12,587 nt of DNA from Rhodospirillales bacterium (GCA_030754475.1 JASMAE010000348.1:1-12587), one strand, 5' to 3'; shown: positions 1 to 7,241, counted from the stretch's first letter. Program-made: numbers and translations. The notes: generated by a model not told the origin, from the letters alone.

Positions 1-400
1 AGAACGCGAGCTTCCGCGCCTGATACGCCGCATCGTCGCCGAAGGCCGCACCGTGGTCTGGGCCTGCGATCCCATGCACGGAAACACGGTCAAGAGTTCG
101 AACGGCTTCAAGACGCGTCACTTCGATCAGATTCTCGCCGAGGTTCGGTCGTTCTTCGCCATCCACAAGGCCGAGGGAACCCACGCCGGTGGTGTCCATT
201 TCGAGTTGACCGGCCAGAACGTCACCGAATGCGTGGGCGGCGCCAAGGCCATCACCGAGGCGAACCTCTCGGACCGCTATCACACCCACTGCGACCCGCG
301 GCTGAACGCGGAGCAGGCGCTGGAACTCGCGTTCCTCGTCGCCGAGATGCTGAAGATGGGGCGCGTCAACGAGCGCGCCGCTACGATCAGGGCGTCGTGA
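1..400 (+). CDS. 3-deoxy-7-phosphoheptulonate synthase, class II (C-terminal part)
   Basis: This is the C-terminal 132 codons of a class II (plant/Mycobacterium-type) DAHP synthase. The enzyme condenses phosphoenolpyruvate with erythrose 4-phosphate in the first step of the shikimate pathway, in the cytosol. The 5' end lies outside the window; the reading frame is open from base 2. Three signature blocks are visible: WACDPMHGNT (visible residues 20-29), ELTGQNVTEC (68-77) and HTHCDPRLN (94-102). In the M. tuberculosis enzyme the His of the first block, the Glu of the second and the Asp of the third are metal ligands together with an N-terminal Cys; all three are present here (H26, E68, D98 of the visible part). 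The ending, just after a conserved LNAEQALELAF helix, is normal for the family, so the 3' end looks intact. The next gene starts 19 bp downstream on the same strand, so co-transcription is possible. I leave the symbol blank because naming of class II enzymes varies. Confidence 0.95.
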   Translation, partial: ERELPRLIRRIVAEGRTVVWACDPMHGNTVKSSNGFKTRHFDQILAEVRSFFAIHKAEGTHAGGVHFELTGQNVTECVGGAKAITEANLSDRYHTHCDPRLNAEQALELAFLVAEMLKMGRVNERAATIRAS

Positions 401-419
401 GCGCGGGCGCGCGCAAGCC

Positions 420-1568
420 ATGACCGACGAGCGAGCCCGGGGCGGGCGCTGGCCGCACACGGACGATATCGCGCGTTGGACCGACCGCTATTTCGTCAAG
501 ACCAAGGAGACGGTGCTACGCTTCGGCGATCGGCGCGTCACCTACGCGGTCTTCATGCGCCGCCCCGTCATCTTCACGCCGCGCCTGATGGTCGAATGGT
601 TGGTCGCCGTGGCGGAGGCGCGCGGGACCGTGTTCGAGATCCAGCAGAACTTCGCCGAAGGCGATTGGGTGGGCGCGGGCGAACCGCTGGTCTACGTCAC
701 CGGCTCGTTCTACCACCTGGTCGATCTTGAGACGCTCTATCTCCAGAAACTCGGCGCCGCGTGCGTGGCTGCGTACAACGCGTTCACCATGTGCGTCGAT
801 TTGCCGAAGGTCGCGTTCCTCGCCATGGACGCGCGCCACTGCGCCGGCACCGAGATGGAGGAGCTGATGGCCTATGCGGCAGCCGTCGGCTCACAATCCG
901 CCAAGGCGCAAGCCGGCGCCAAGGGCTTTATCGGCAACGCCAACGACGCGACCGCGCACTACTTCGGACGCGAGGCCGGCCTGGGGACCATGCCGCATGC
1001 ATTGGTAGGCTACGCCGGTTCGACCGTTCGCGCCGCCGAGATGTACGCCGAGACCTTCCCCGACCAGGGCATGATCGTGCTGGTGGACTATTTCGGCCGT
1101 GAAGTGACCGACGCGATCGACGTCTGCCGGCGATTTCCGGAGATGGCGGCCGAAGGTCGGCTCGGCGTACGCGTGGACACCCACGGCGGGCGCTTCGTCG
1201 AAGGGTTGGATCCGGCGGAATCCTACGCGGTGCTCGAGCGTCACGTGCCGCTCGCGGTGCGCCGCTACCGCAACGAGACCGAGCTCCGGTATCTCACCGG
1301 CACCGGGGTGTCCGCGGCCGCTATCTTCCACATGCGCGATCGCCTCGACCAGGCCGGGTTCGAAAAGGTCGAGATCGTGGCCTCGTCCGGATTCAACGTG
1401 GAAAAGTGCAAGGTCATGTCGGACGTGGGCGCGCCCATCGACGTCGTCGGCACCGGGTCCTACCTGCCCGACACCTGGGCCGAGACCTACGCCACCGCCG
1501 ACATCGTCGCCTATGACGGCATTCCAAGCGTCAAGGCCGGCCGCGAGTTCCTGCTCAAGACCAAGTGA
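420..1568 (+). CDS. pncB: nicotinate phosphoribosyltransferase
   Basis: This 382-aa protein is a nicotinate phosphoribosyltransferase. It makes nicotinate mononucleotide from nicotinate and PRPP, coupled to ATP hydrolysis, in the Preiss-Handler NAD salvage pathway. It resembles the shorter archaeal-type enzymes more than E. coli PncB. Visible family features are the N-terminal TDRYFVKT (residues 21-28), ARHCAGTEMEELMAYAAAVG (138-157), the GFIGNANDATAHYFG substrate loop (169-183), GTMPHALVGYAGST (189-202) with the family's conserved histidine, VRVDTHGG (250-257), and SSGFNVEKCKVMSDVGAPID (322-341) leading to GTGSYLP in the phosphate-binding region. The ATG lies 19 bp after the DAHP synthase stop and has only a weak Shine-Dalgarno, which fits translational coupling. 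It ends 55 bp before the stop of a convergent gene. NAD synthetase, two steps further on in the same pathway, is encoded about 2.5 kb away. The symbol is by function; sequence similarity to E. coli PncB is probably low. Confidence 0.9.
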   Translation: MTDERARGGRWPHTDDIARWTDRYFVKTKETVLRFGDRRVTYAVFMRRPVIFTPRLMVEWLVAVAEARGTVFEIQQNFAEGDWVGAGEPLVYVTGSFYHLVDLETLYLQKLGAACVAAYNAFTMCVDLPKVAFLAMDARHCAGTEMEELMAYAAAVGSQSAKAQAGAKGFIGNANDATAHYFGREAGLGTMPHALVGYAGSTVRAAEMYAETFPDQGMIVLVDYFGREVTDAIDVCRRFPEMAAEGRLGVRVDTHGGRFVEGLDPAESYAVLERHVPLAVRRYRNETELRYLTGTGVSAAAIFHMRDRLDQAGFEKVEIVASSGFNVEKCKVMSDVGAPIDVVGTGSYLPDTWAETYATADIVAYDGIPSVKAGREFLLKTK

Positions 1569-1596
1569 CATCGAAGGGGGGAGGGGCCGGGATCAC

Positions 1597-1615
1597 CGCG
1601 GTTCGTTCACCCGCG
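1597..1615. other. small inverted repeat between convergent genes
   Basis: CGCGG (1597-1601) and CCGCG (1611-1615) can pair across a 9-nt loop in the 55-bp gap between the convergent nicotinate phosphoribosyltransferase gene and the 288-aa hypothetical gene. There is no U-tract on either strand, so it is at best a weak bidirectional terminator and may be chance in GC-rich DNA. Confidence 0.2.
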
Positions 1616-1623
1616 TTCCCGCC

Positions 1624-2490
1624 TCACGCGTCTTCGCGCTCAATCGCGGCCTCGATCCGGGCCATGATGTCGGCAAGTTTCGCGCAGGCCTCGGCGCCGT
1701 GCATTCGGGTGATCCTCAAGCGCCCGATCTCGGTCTCCATGGCTTCGCGCAAGTCCCGAAACAAGGCCTTGAGGAAGCGCATGAAGTCGTGGTGGGTGAA
1801 CATCCACGTGGCGGCGTCGTCGCCCTCGCGTTTGAGATCGGCCGGCGCCAAGTGGTCGTTGACCAGCTCGACGAACCACCCCACGCGCTTCTCGAGCGAG
1901 TCGAAGTAGAACGCCATGGCGGCGAGCGCCTCCAGCACGACGGCGTTCGCCTCGTCGTCGTCGTAGGCCCAGTACCAGTCGAGCTCGTCCGTCTCGGGGT
2001 CGGTGAGCCTCTCGATAATGCGGCGGCAGCGTTCCTGGTAGCTCTGCACCACCTCTTCGCCCAGCATCATGCCGAGCGCGATGAAGAAGCCCGGCAACAT
2101 GCGTCGTGAGATGATCCCGCCGCCGAGCTTGGTGGCCTGATCCTGGGGAAACAGATGGGCGAACTTGCGGACGATCAGGCGGTCGAACGGGAACTCGCGC
2201 GACTGCTCCCATGTCCCGTGTTCACGCGCGCGAACGTAGGCTTCGAAGGACTCCTGGAAGATGGCCTGAAGGGTTTCGGTCTTACCCTGAAGCTCGCGCG
2301 CGAGCGCATGCAGGTCGTCCAGCGAGAGGGTGCCGCCCTTGCGCCGCGCCTCGGCGAGCAACCTCTCGACGAGCGAGGCCACCACGGTCTCGGCGAGCGC
2401 CCGGCTTTGGGTGGCCGGAGTCGCCGCGCCGGCCTCCTGCGCGATCTCGGCGGAGTCGGCTTGTGCGGATGGTTGGGAAGGTTCGGCCAT
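1624..2490 (-). CDS. hypothetical protein, 288 aa, intact member of a tandem paralog pair
   Basis: I do not recognise this family. The 288-aa protein has no signal peptide and no clear membrane segment. Residues 1-30 are Ala/Gln/Ser/Pro-rich and probably disordered; the rest looks helical and acidic. Its core has three blocks shared with the downshifted reading of the upstream neighbour (2550-3105): WEQSREFPFDRL (94-105) leading to FAHLFP (110-115); ISRRMLPGFFIAL (127-139); and WAYDDDEAN (174-182). Residues after about 190 (a VGWFVELVNDHL segment, THHDFMRFLKALFRDL, and a charged C-terminus) have no counterpart in the shorter paralog. The ATG at 2490 has only a weak Shine-Dalgarno; it lies 59 bp after the restored stop of the neighbour, so both could be on one transcript that begins upstream of pyrF. 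The alternating charged and hydrophobic helices and invariant Trp, His and Asp residues suggest a folded soluble protein, but nothing in the sequence gives an activity. Confidence 0.8.
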   Translation of the reverse strand: MAEPSQPSAQADSAEIAQEAGAATPATQSRALAETVVASLVERLLAEARRKGGTLSLDDLHALARELQGKTETLQAIFQESFEAYVRAREHGTWEQSREFPFDRLIVRKFAHLFPQDQATKLGGGIISRRMLPGFFIALGMMLGEEVVQSYQERCRRIIERLTDPETDELDWYWAYDDDEANAVVLEALAAMAFYFDSLEKRVGWFVELVNDHLAPADLKREGDDAATWMFTHHDFMRFLKALFRDLREAMETEIGRLRITRMHGAEACAKLADIMARIEAAIEREDA

Positions 2491-2549
2491 CAGGGTCTCG
2501 TTAAATTTCCACTCCGTTTGGCGCTGTCACGCGCGGGTTCCGAACGTCG

Positions 2550-3105
2550 TCAGGACGAGGCGTCGAGCTGCGCGAGCAAATCGTCGACCAGGTCGTTCGC
2601 GGACTGGTCGTCGTAGAAATTCATCCAGCGGAACGCGTCTCCGCGTTCTTCCTTCACCTTGCGGAATATCCCCCGGCCGGCGGCCTCGCACTGCTCGATG
2701 AACTCGGCTCCCGCCAGCCGTTCGAAGGCGAGGAACAGACCGGGAAGCGCGCGCCTCGAGATCGCGGTGTCGTGCGCAAGCGATTCGGCGGGGGGGAAAC
2801 AGGTGCGAGAACCTATTGACCAGGATCCGTTCGAACGGGTGCTTGCGGCTCTGGTCCCAGATCTCGTGCTCGATACGGCTCAGCCAGTCCTCGGCGATTC
2901 TCTGCGCCCGATTGAGGTACTTGCGCCGGTCCGTCTTCTTGAACTCACGCGCGAGCTCGGCGATGGCGTGGCGGTCAGGCCCTCCGCCCATGTCGAGCTT
3001 GGCGGTCATGAGCAGCTTGTCGACGAAGAGGTCGAGGACCGTCTCCGAGACCGTCGCGCACATCTTGCGCGTGCTGCGCATGGCTTGCGGCCGCTTGTCT
3101 GGCAT
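2550..3105 (-). pseudogene. frameshifted paralog of the 288-aa hypothetical protein
   Basis: The gene starts at ATG 3105 and reads 105 codons to FSHLFPP, where a run of seven C on the coding strand (plus-strand G7, 2790-2796) moves it out of frame. Unshifted, it gives a 192-aa product with a long Arg-rich tail ending at 2527. Reading six C instead of seven restores a frame of 184 aa ending at TGA 2550-2552. The restored tail aligns with the paralog at 1624-2490: ISRRALPGLFLAFE against ISRRMLPGFFIALG, and FYDDQSAND against AYDDDEANA. Before the run, WDQSRKHPFERI (83-94) and VNRFSHLFP (96-104) match the same blocks in the paralog. The protein lacks the paralog's C-terminal ~95 residues. Possible causes are a homopolymer sequencing error, a real inactivating indel, or recoding at CCC-CCC-C by a +1 shift or slippage. 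It lies 113 bp downstream of pyrF, on the same strand. Function unknown. Confidence 0.8.
2790..2796 (-). repeat. C7 homopolymer at the frameshift point
   Basis: Seven consecutive C on the coding (minus) strand, read UUU CCC CCC C. This is exactly where homology to the neighbouring paralog jumps from one reading frame to another. The equivalent place in the intact paralog reads UUU CCC CAG and has no run. Confidence 0.9.
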
Positions 3106-3160
3106 CGCCCCATATCGAGCTGTTCTCCGCCGGGCGCGCAGTCTTTCATAACACTTGGCG

Positions 3161-3183
3161 GCCCGCAACGGGGAGCGGCGGGC
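3161..3183 (-). other. inverted repeat between pyrF and the frameshifted gene
   Basis: GCCCGC (3161-3166) and GCGGGC (3178-3183) form a 6-bp GC stem with an 11-nt loop in the 113-bp gap after the pyrF stop. No U-run follows on the minus strand, so it is not a classical intrinsic terminator. It could attenuate or stabilise the pyrF 3' end. The rest of the gap holds nothing I can name. Confidence 0.3.
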
Positions 3184-3218
3184 ACGCAAGCGGAAAGGGC
3201 CGTGAGTGGGCTCGGGGA

Positions 3219-3950
3219 TTACGGGCGCCGGTCGAAGGCGGCCTGCATCTCTTCGATGTAACGGGAGGCGGCTTCGCGCACATCCGGCGCGTTGATAATG
3301 GGTCGGCCCACCACTAGGTAATCGGCGCCGGCGGCGATCGCGGCCGCCGGCGTGCCCGCGCGCTTGTGGTCGTCGGCGCTCTCGCCCTGCAAGCGGACGC
3401 CCGGAGTCACGATCAGGAAGTCGGGACCCGCGAGGCCGCGAATGCCGGCGACATCGGCGGGCGCCGCGACCGCGCCATCGCAGCCCGCGGCCAGCGCCAT
3501 CGAGACCCGGTGGCGGACCAGGGCCTCGACCGAGACGTCGCGGCCGAAGAGCTCGCGAAGGCCCCGCGAATCGAGACTGGTGAGCACCGTGACGCACAGC
3601 ACCTTTAGCCCCGATCCCTTCTTCGCCGCGACCGCGGCCGAGACGATTTCGCTCTCGCCGTGGACCGTCAGAAATGAGATACCCATCTTGGCGGCCCGCG
3701 CGGTTGCATCGCCCACGGTGTCGGCGATGTCGTAGTATTTGTAGTCGAGGAAGACCTGTTTTCGGTTCTCGATCAGCGTCCCGATCAGTTCGCCCACCAG
3801 CCGATGCGCGTCGTCGACCGTGGGTGGGTTGAGCGCGACGATGAGGCGATCGCGTGCGTCCCGTTCCGGAACCGCATTCGGTTGCGCCGAAGCCTCGATC
3901 TGATTGTCGGTCACGAAAGCCGCCTGTGCCTGCCCGATGAGCCGGGACAT
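3219..3950 (-). CDS. pyrF: orotidine-5'-phosphate decarboxylase-like protein with an internal deletion
   Basis: The fold and motifs are those of OMP decarboxylase, which converts OMP to UMP in the last step of pyrimidine synthesis. Numbered from ATG 3950, it has FLDYKYYDI (67-75) with D69, K71 and D74 of the catalytic DxKxxD array, FLTVHG (93-98), VTVLTSLD (120-127), VTPGVRLQGE (181-190) and VVGRPI (213-218) with the phosphate-binding Arg. Two things are wrong. The first active-site Asp (VALD in most homologs) is Asn41. The spacing from that residue to FLDYK is about 21 residues shorter than in E. coli PyrF: the whole strand carrying the conserved YKxG lysine is missing around L55-I56, without a frameshift. 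The protein may be inactive, altered, or the product of an assembly deletion. GTG 3914 (231 aa) is a good alternative start because an AGGCGG Shine-Dalgarno lies 5 nt before it, while ATG 3950 has none. A divergent promoter lies upstream. Confidence 0.85.
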   Translation of the reverse strand: MSRLIGQAQAAFVTDNQIEASAQPNAVPERDARDRLIVALNPPTVDDAHRLVGELIGTLIENRKQVFLDYKYYDIADTVGDATARAAKMGISFLTVHGESEIVSAAVAAKKGSGLKVLCVTVLTSLDSRGLRELFGRDVSVEALVRHRVSMALAAGCDGAVAAPADVAGIRGLAGPDFLIVTPGVRLQGESADDHKRAGTPAAAIAAGADYLVVGRPIINAPDVREAASRYIEEMQAAFDRRP

Positions 3951-3971
3951 GAATGAAGGGGATACGCGCCG

Positions 3972-4000
3972 ATGCTCGATTCCCGCCTCGTCTCTGTCAA
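3972..4000 (-). promoter_or_regulatory. possible promoter for pyrF
   Basis: On the minus strand, TTGACA (4000-3995) is a perfect -35, followed by a 17-nt spacer and a poor -10, GAGCAT (3977-3972, 3 of 6 matches). Transcription would start near 3965, about 50 nt before the GTG 3914 start. The spacing is ideal but the -10 is weak, as is common in GC-rich alphaproteobacteria. Confidence 0.35.
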
Positions 4001-4037
4001 GGCCGGCCGCAAACGCGGGCGCGCCCTTGGCGCTTCG

Positions 4038-4066
4038 TTGACAGCCAAGGGGCCTCTCCCTAGGCT
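4038..4066 (+). promoter_or_regulatory. probable sigma70 promoter for nadE
   Basis: TTGACA (4038-4043), a 17-nt spacer and TAGGCT (4061-4066, 3 of 6 matches to TATAAT) lie in the divergent gap before nadE. Transcription would start near 4073, giving a leader of about 45 nt to ATG 4118. It lies about 40 bp from the minus-strand TTGACA of pyrF, so the two promoters are back to back. Confidence 0.45.
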
Positions 4067-4117
4067 GCCGCCGCGCCGGTACCTGCTGCGCGATGCTGGC
4101 GATTGCACGGATCTCTC

Positions 4118-5794
4118 ATGACCGAGTCCCTGGCGCTCGCACTGGCCCAGATCAATCCCACCGTGGGCGACCTCGACGGCAACGTCGAGAGCATCCGCGC
4201 GGCCCGTGCCGAAGCTCGCGCGCAGGCCGCCGACCTCGTGATCGTGGGCGAGCTCGCGGTATCGGGTTATCCGCCCGAGGATCTGGTCCTCAAGCCCGCG
4301 TTCCAGGAAGCGGTCAAAGAGAGCGTTGCCCGGCTCGCCCAGGACACCGGCGACGGGGGCCCCGGGCTTATCGTCGGTGCGCCCTGGCCGCGCGACGGAA
4401 AGCTCTACAACGCGGCGCTCTTGCTCGACGGCGGGCGTATTAGCGCCGAGGCGCTCAAGCACGAGCTTCCCAACTACGGCGTCTTCGACGAGCGCCGGAT
4501 CTTCACCGCCGGTCCCCTGCCGGGGCCGGTCGCGTTTCGGGGCGTGCGCCTCGGTGTCATGGTCTGCGAGGACATGTGGGTCCCGGACGTGGCCGAATGT
4601 CTGGACGAATCGGGGGCCGAAATCCTGGTGGTGATCAACGGCTCGCCGTTCGAGTCCGACAAGAAGGACGTGCGCCTGGGCCATGCGACCGCCCGAATCG
4701 GCGAGTGCGGACTGCCCCTCGTCTACGTCAATTTGGTGGGCGGCCAGGACGAGCTGGTCTTCGACGGCGCCTCGTTCGTGCTTGGCGCCGACTATTCGCT
4801 GCGCGCCCAGGCCCGCGCGTGGGAGACGCAAGTGCTTCTCACCCATTGGCGCCGGAGCGCGGCCGGCGGCGCCAACGCAGGCTGGAATTGCGACCAAGGT
4901 GCGATCGCGCCCTCGCATCCCGAGATCGAGGCGATCTACCGGGCGCTGGTGCTGAGCCTCGGCGACTACGTGGACAAGAACGGGTTTCCCGGCGTCCTCG
5001 TCGGGCTTTCGGGCGGGGTCGATTCGGCGCTAACGGCCGCCGTCGCCGTCGACGCGCTCGGCGCCGATCGGGTGCGCCTCGTCATGATGCCGTCACCGTA
5101 TACGTCCCGCGAAAGCACCGAAGACGCGGCCCGTGTCGCCGAATTGCTGGGCTGCAGGCTCGAGACCATCCCGATCGAGCCTGCCATGGACGCGTTTGCT
5201 GGCATGCTGGGCGAATCCTTCCGAGGATTGCCCGCGAACGAGACGGAAGAGAACATCCAGGCCCGCGCCCGCGGCATGACCTTGATGGCGCTCAGCAACA
5301 AGTTTGGCTTCATGGTGCTTTCCACCGGCAACAAGTCGGAGATGTCGGTGGGCTACGCCACCCTCTACGGCGACATGTGCGGGGGCTTCTCGGTCTTGAA
5401 GGACGTGTACAAAACGACCGTGTTCGAACTCGCGCGCTGGCGCAACGCGAACCGGCCCGAGAACGCCTTGGGTCCGCAAGGGCCGGTGATGCCCGATCGC
5501 GTGATCACCAAGCCGCCGTCTGCCGAGCTCAAGCCCGACCAGAAGGACGAGGACAGCCTACCGCCCTATGCCGATTTAGACGCGGTCTTGCGTTGCATGA
5601 TCGAGGGCGAGATGTCGGCCCGCGAGGTGGTCGCCCGCGGTCACGATCCCGAGGTCGTAAACAAGGCCTGGTCGATGCTCGACCGCGTCGAATACAAACG
5701 CCGTCAGGCGCCGCCCGGAGTCAAAATCACCTTACGCGCCTTCGGGCGAGACCGCCGCTATCCCATCACCAACCGCTTCCGGGCCCCGAAGTGA
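4118..5794 (+). CDS. nadE: glutamine-dependent NAD+ synthetase
   Basis: This 558-aa cytosolic enzyme makes NAD+ from deamido-NAD+, ATP and glutamine, the final step of NAD synthesis. The N-terminal nitrilase-type glutaminase domain (about 1-260) has the complete triad: E45 in VGELAVSGYPPEDL, K114 in LKHELPNYG and C150 in VMVCEDMW. The C-terminal amide synthetase domain has the P-loop SGGVDSAL (298-305), which binds ATP pyrophosphate, then STGNKSEMSVGYATLYGDM and a GGFSVLKDVYKT segment typical of the family. The length fits the two-domain bacterial form that takes glutamine directly. I chose ATG 4118 because it starts the family's normal MTESLALALAQINPTVGD N-terminus; a TTG five codons upstream (4103) is in frame but unlikely. 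A promoter-like TTGACA-N17-TAGGCT lies upstream. cysS follows after a 34-bp gap and is probably co-transcribed. Confidence 0.96.
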   Translation: MTESLALALAQINPTVGDLDGNVESIRAARAEARAQAADLVIVGELAVSGYPPEDLVLKPAFQEAVKESVARLAQDTGDGGPGLIVGAPWPRDGKLYNAALLLDGGRISAEALKHELPNYGVFDERRIFTAGPLPGPVAFRGVRLGVMVCEDMWVPDVAECLDESGAEILVVINGSPFESDKKDVRLGHATARIGECGLPLVYVNLVGGQDELVFDGASFVLGADYSLRAQARAWETQVLLTHWRRSAAGGANAGWNCDQGAIAPSHPEIEAIYRALVLSLGDYVDKNGFPGVLVGLSGGVDSALTAAVAVDALGADRVRLVMMPSPYTSRESTEDAARVAELLGCRLETIPIEPAMDAFAGMLGESFRGLPANETEENIQARARGMTLMALSNKFGFMVLSTGNKSEMSVGYATLYGDMCGGFSVLKDVYKTTVFELARWRNANRPENALGPQGPVMPDRVITKPPSAELKPDQKDEDSLPPYADLDAVLRCMIEGEMSAREVVARGHDPEVVNKAWSMLDRVEYKRRQAPPGVKITLRAFGRDRRYPITNRFRAPK

Positions 5795-5828
5795 GGGCCG
5801 GGCACGGCGGCGGAGCCAGGTTCCCGTG

Positions 5829-7232
5829 ATGGTGGATTTGCGGTTTCACAACACTTTGGCGCGCGCCAAGGAGCGGTTCGAACCCTTGGACGCTGCGTGC
5901 GTGCGCATGTACGTCTGTGGGCCCACCGTCTACGACTACGCCCACATCGGCAACGCGCGGCCCGTGGTCGTCTTCGACGTCGTCTACCGGCTTTTGAAGC
6001 GGATTTACCCGCGCGTCGTCTACGTGCGCAACATCACCGACGTGGACGACAAGATCAACGCCGCCGCCAAGGAAAGCGGCGAGCCCATCGGTGCCATAAC
6101 TGGGCGCACCACCCAGGCGTTTCACGAGGACATGGCCGCCCTCGGTGCGCTGGCCCCCGACATCGAGCCGCGCGCGACCGAGCACATCGCCCGGATGATC
6201 GAAATGATCGCAACCCTTCTCGAAAAGGGGCACGCCTACGAGGCCGAGGGGCACGTGTTGTTCCACGTGCCATCGGCGCCGGCCTACGGGGCGCTTTCCG
6301 GGCACAACCGCGCAGAAATGATCGCCGGCGCCCGCATCGAGGTCGCGCCCTTCAAGAAGGATCCGGCCGACTTCGTGCTGTGGAAGCCCTCTGATCCCGA
6401 GATCCCCGGCTGGGACAGCCCCTGGGGACGCGGGCGGCCGGGCTGGCACATCGAATGCTCGGCTATGAGCACCGAGTACCTGGGCGCTACCTTCGACATC
6501 CACGGCGGCGGCCAGGATCTGATCTTCCCCCACCACGAGAACGAGATCGCCCAGAGCATCTGCGCCAACGGCGCCGGCACCTTCGCGAAGCTTTGGATGC
6601 ATAACGGCTACGTCGTCACCGAGGGCGAGAAGATGTCGAAGAGCCTCGGCAACATCCTCACCGTGCATGCGCTCCTCGCCGATTATGCAGGCGAGGTGCT
6701 GCGCTTGGCGCTTCTCGCGACGCACTACCGCCAGCCCTTGAACTGGTCGGCAGACGCCCTTCGCCAGGCCCGCGATACGCTGGACCGTTTCTACACCGCG
6801 CTCCGCAAAGTGGGCGACGTGGACGCGTCAGAATATGAAGGCTTACCCGACGACGACCCGTTCATGGAAGCGCTTGCCGACGACCTCAACACCCCGCTCG
6901 CGCTCGCCGAGATGCACAAGCGCCTTCAGGAATTGAACATCGCGATCGCAATCCCTGGGCGAACGCGCAAGCGCGATGAGGAGATCGCGCAGGGGAAAGC
7001 GTGGTTGCTCGCGGCGGGCGGTCTTTTGGGCATCCTTCAGACGGACGCCGACGCGTGGTTCAAGGTCGGCGTCGAGGCGGATTCTGGCGAGATCGAGGCC
7101 CTGATCGCGAAGCGCGCCGAGGCCCGCGCGGCCAAGGATTTCACCACCGCAGATCGCATCCGCGACGATCTCGCGGCACGCGGCGTCGTGCTCGAGGATG
7201 CCGCCGGCGTCACCACCTGGAAGCGGGCTTGA
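5829..7232 (+). CDS. cysS: cysteinyl-tRNA synthetase
   Basis: This 467-aa class I aminoacyl-tRNA synthetase attaches cysteine to tRNA-Cys in the cytosol. The HIGH motif is HIGN (39-42) in CGPTVYDYAHIGN, and the KMSKS loop is at 268-272. The four zinc ligands that read cysteine are all present by comparison with E. coli CysS: C30, C210 (HIECSAM), H235 and E239 (FPHHENEIAQS). The DALR-like anticodon-binding domain follows from about 320, and the C-terminus (AKRAEARAAKDFTTADRIRDDLAARGVVLED) is the usual family ending. A GTG directly before the ATG (5826) is also in frame; AGG at 5818-5820 gives a better distance to ATG 5829. The gene lies 34 bp after nadE on the same strand. Its stop is only 9 bp from the stop of a convergent gene, with no terminator between them, so the two transcripts probably overlap. 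Confidence 0.97.
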   Translation: MVDLRFHNTLARAKERFEPLDAACVRMYVCGPTVYDYAHIGNARPVVVFDVVYRLLKRIYPRVVYVRNITDVDDKINAAAKESGEPIGAITGRTTQAFHEDMAALGALAPDIEPRATEHIARMIEMIATLLEKGHAYEAEGHVLFHVPSAPAYGALSGHNRAEMIAGARIEVAPFKKDPADFVLWKPSDPEIPGWDSPWGRGRPGWHIECSAMSTEYLGATFDIHGGGQDLIFPHHENEIAQSICANGAGTFAKLWMHNGYVVTEGEKMSKSLGNILTVHALLADYAGEVLRLALLATHYRQPLNWSADALRQARDTLDRFYTALRKVGDVDASEYEGLPDDDPFMEALADDLNTPLALAEMHKRLQELNIAIAIPGRTRKRDEEIAQGKAWLLAAGGLLGILQTDADAWFKVGVEADSGEIEALIAKRAEARAAKDFTTADRIRDDLAARGVVLEDAAGVTTWKRA

Positions 7233-7241
7233 GACTCGAAC

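Noticed and set aside
2490..3950. Toxin-antitoxin or phage origin for the two hypothetical genes
   Set aside because: Their base composition matches the neighbours, there is no integrase, repeat or att-like site, and the proteins are diverged paralogs of each other, not a toxin/antitoxin pair.
3974..3981. GCTCGATT near the pyrF promoter, identical to a half of the palindrome at 11503-11528
   Set aside because: An 8-bp match on either strand is expected by chance with fair probability in 12.6 kb, and the other half-site is absent.
3911..4918. Minus-strand open frame of 335 codons opposite the start of nadE
   Set aside because: It overlaps the well-supported nadE glutaminase domain and shows antisense-type composition only.
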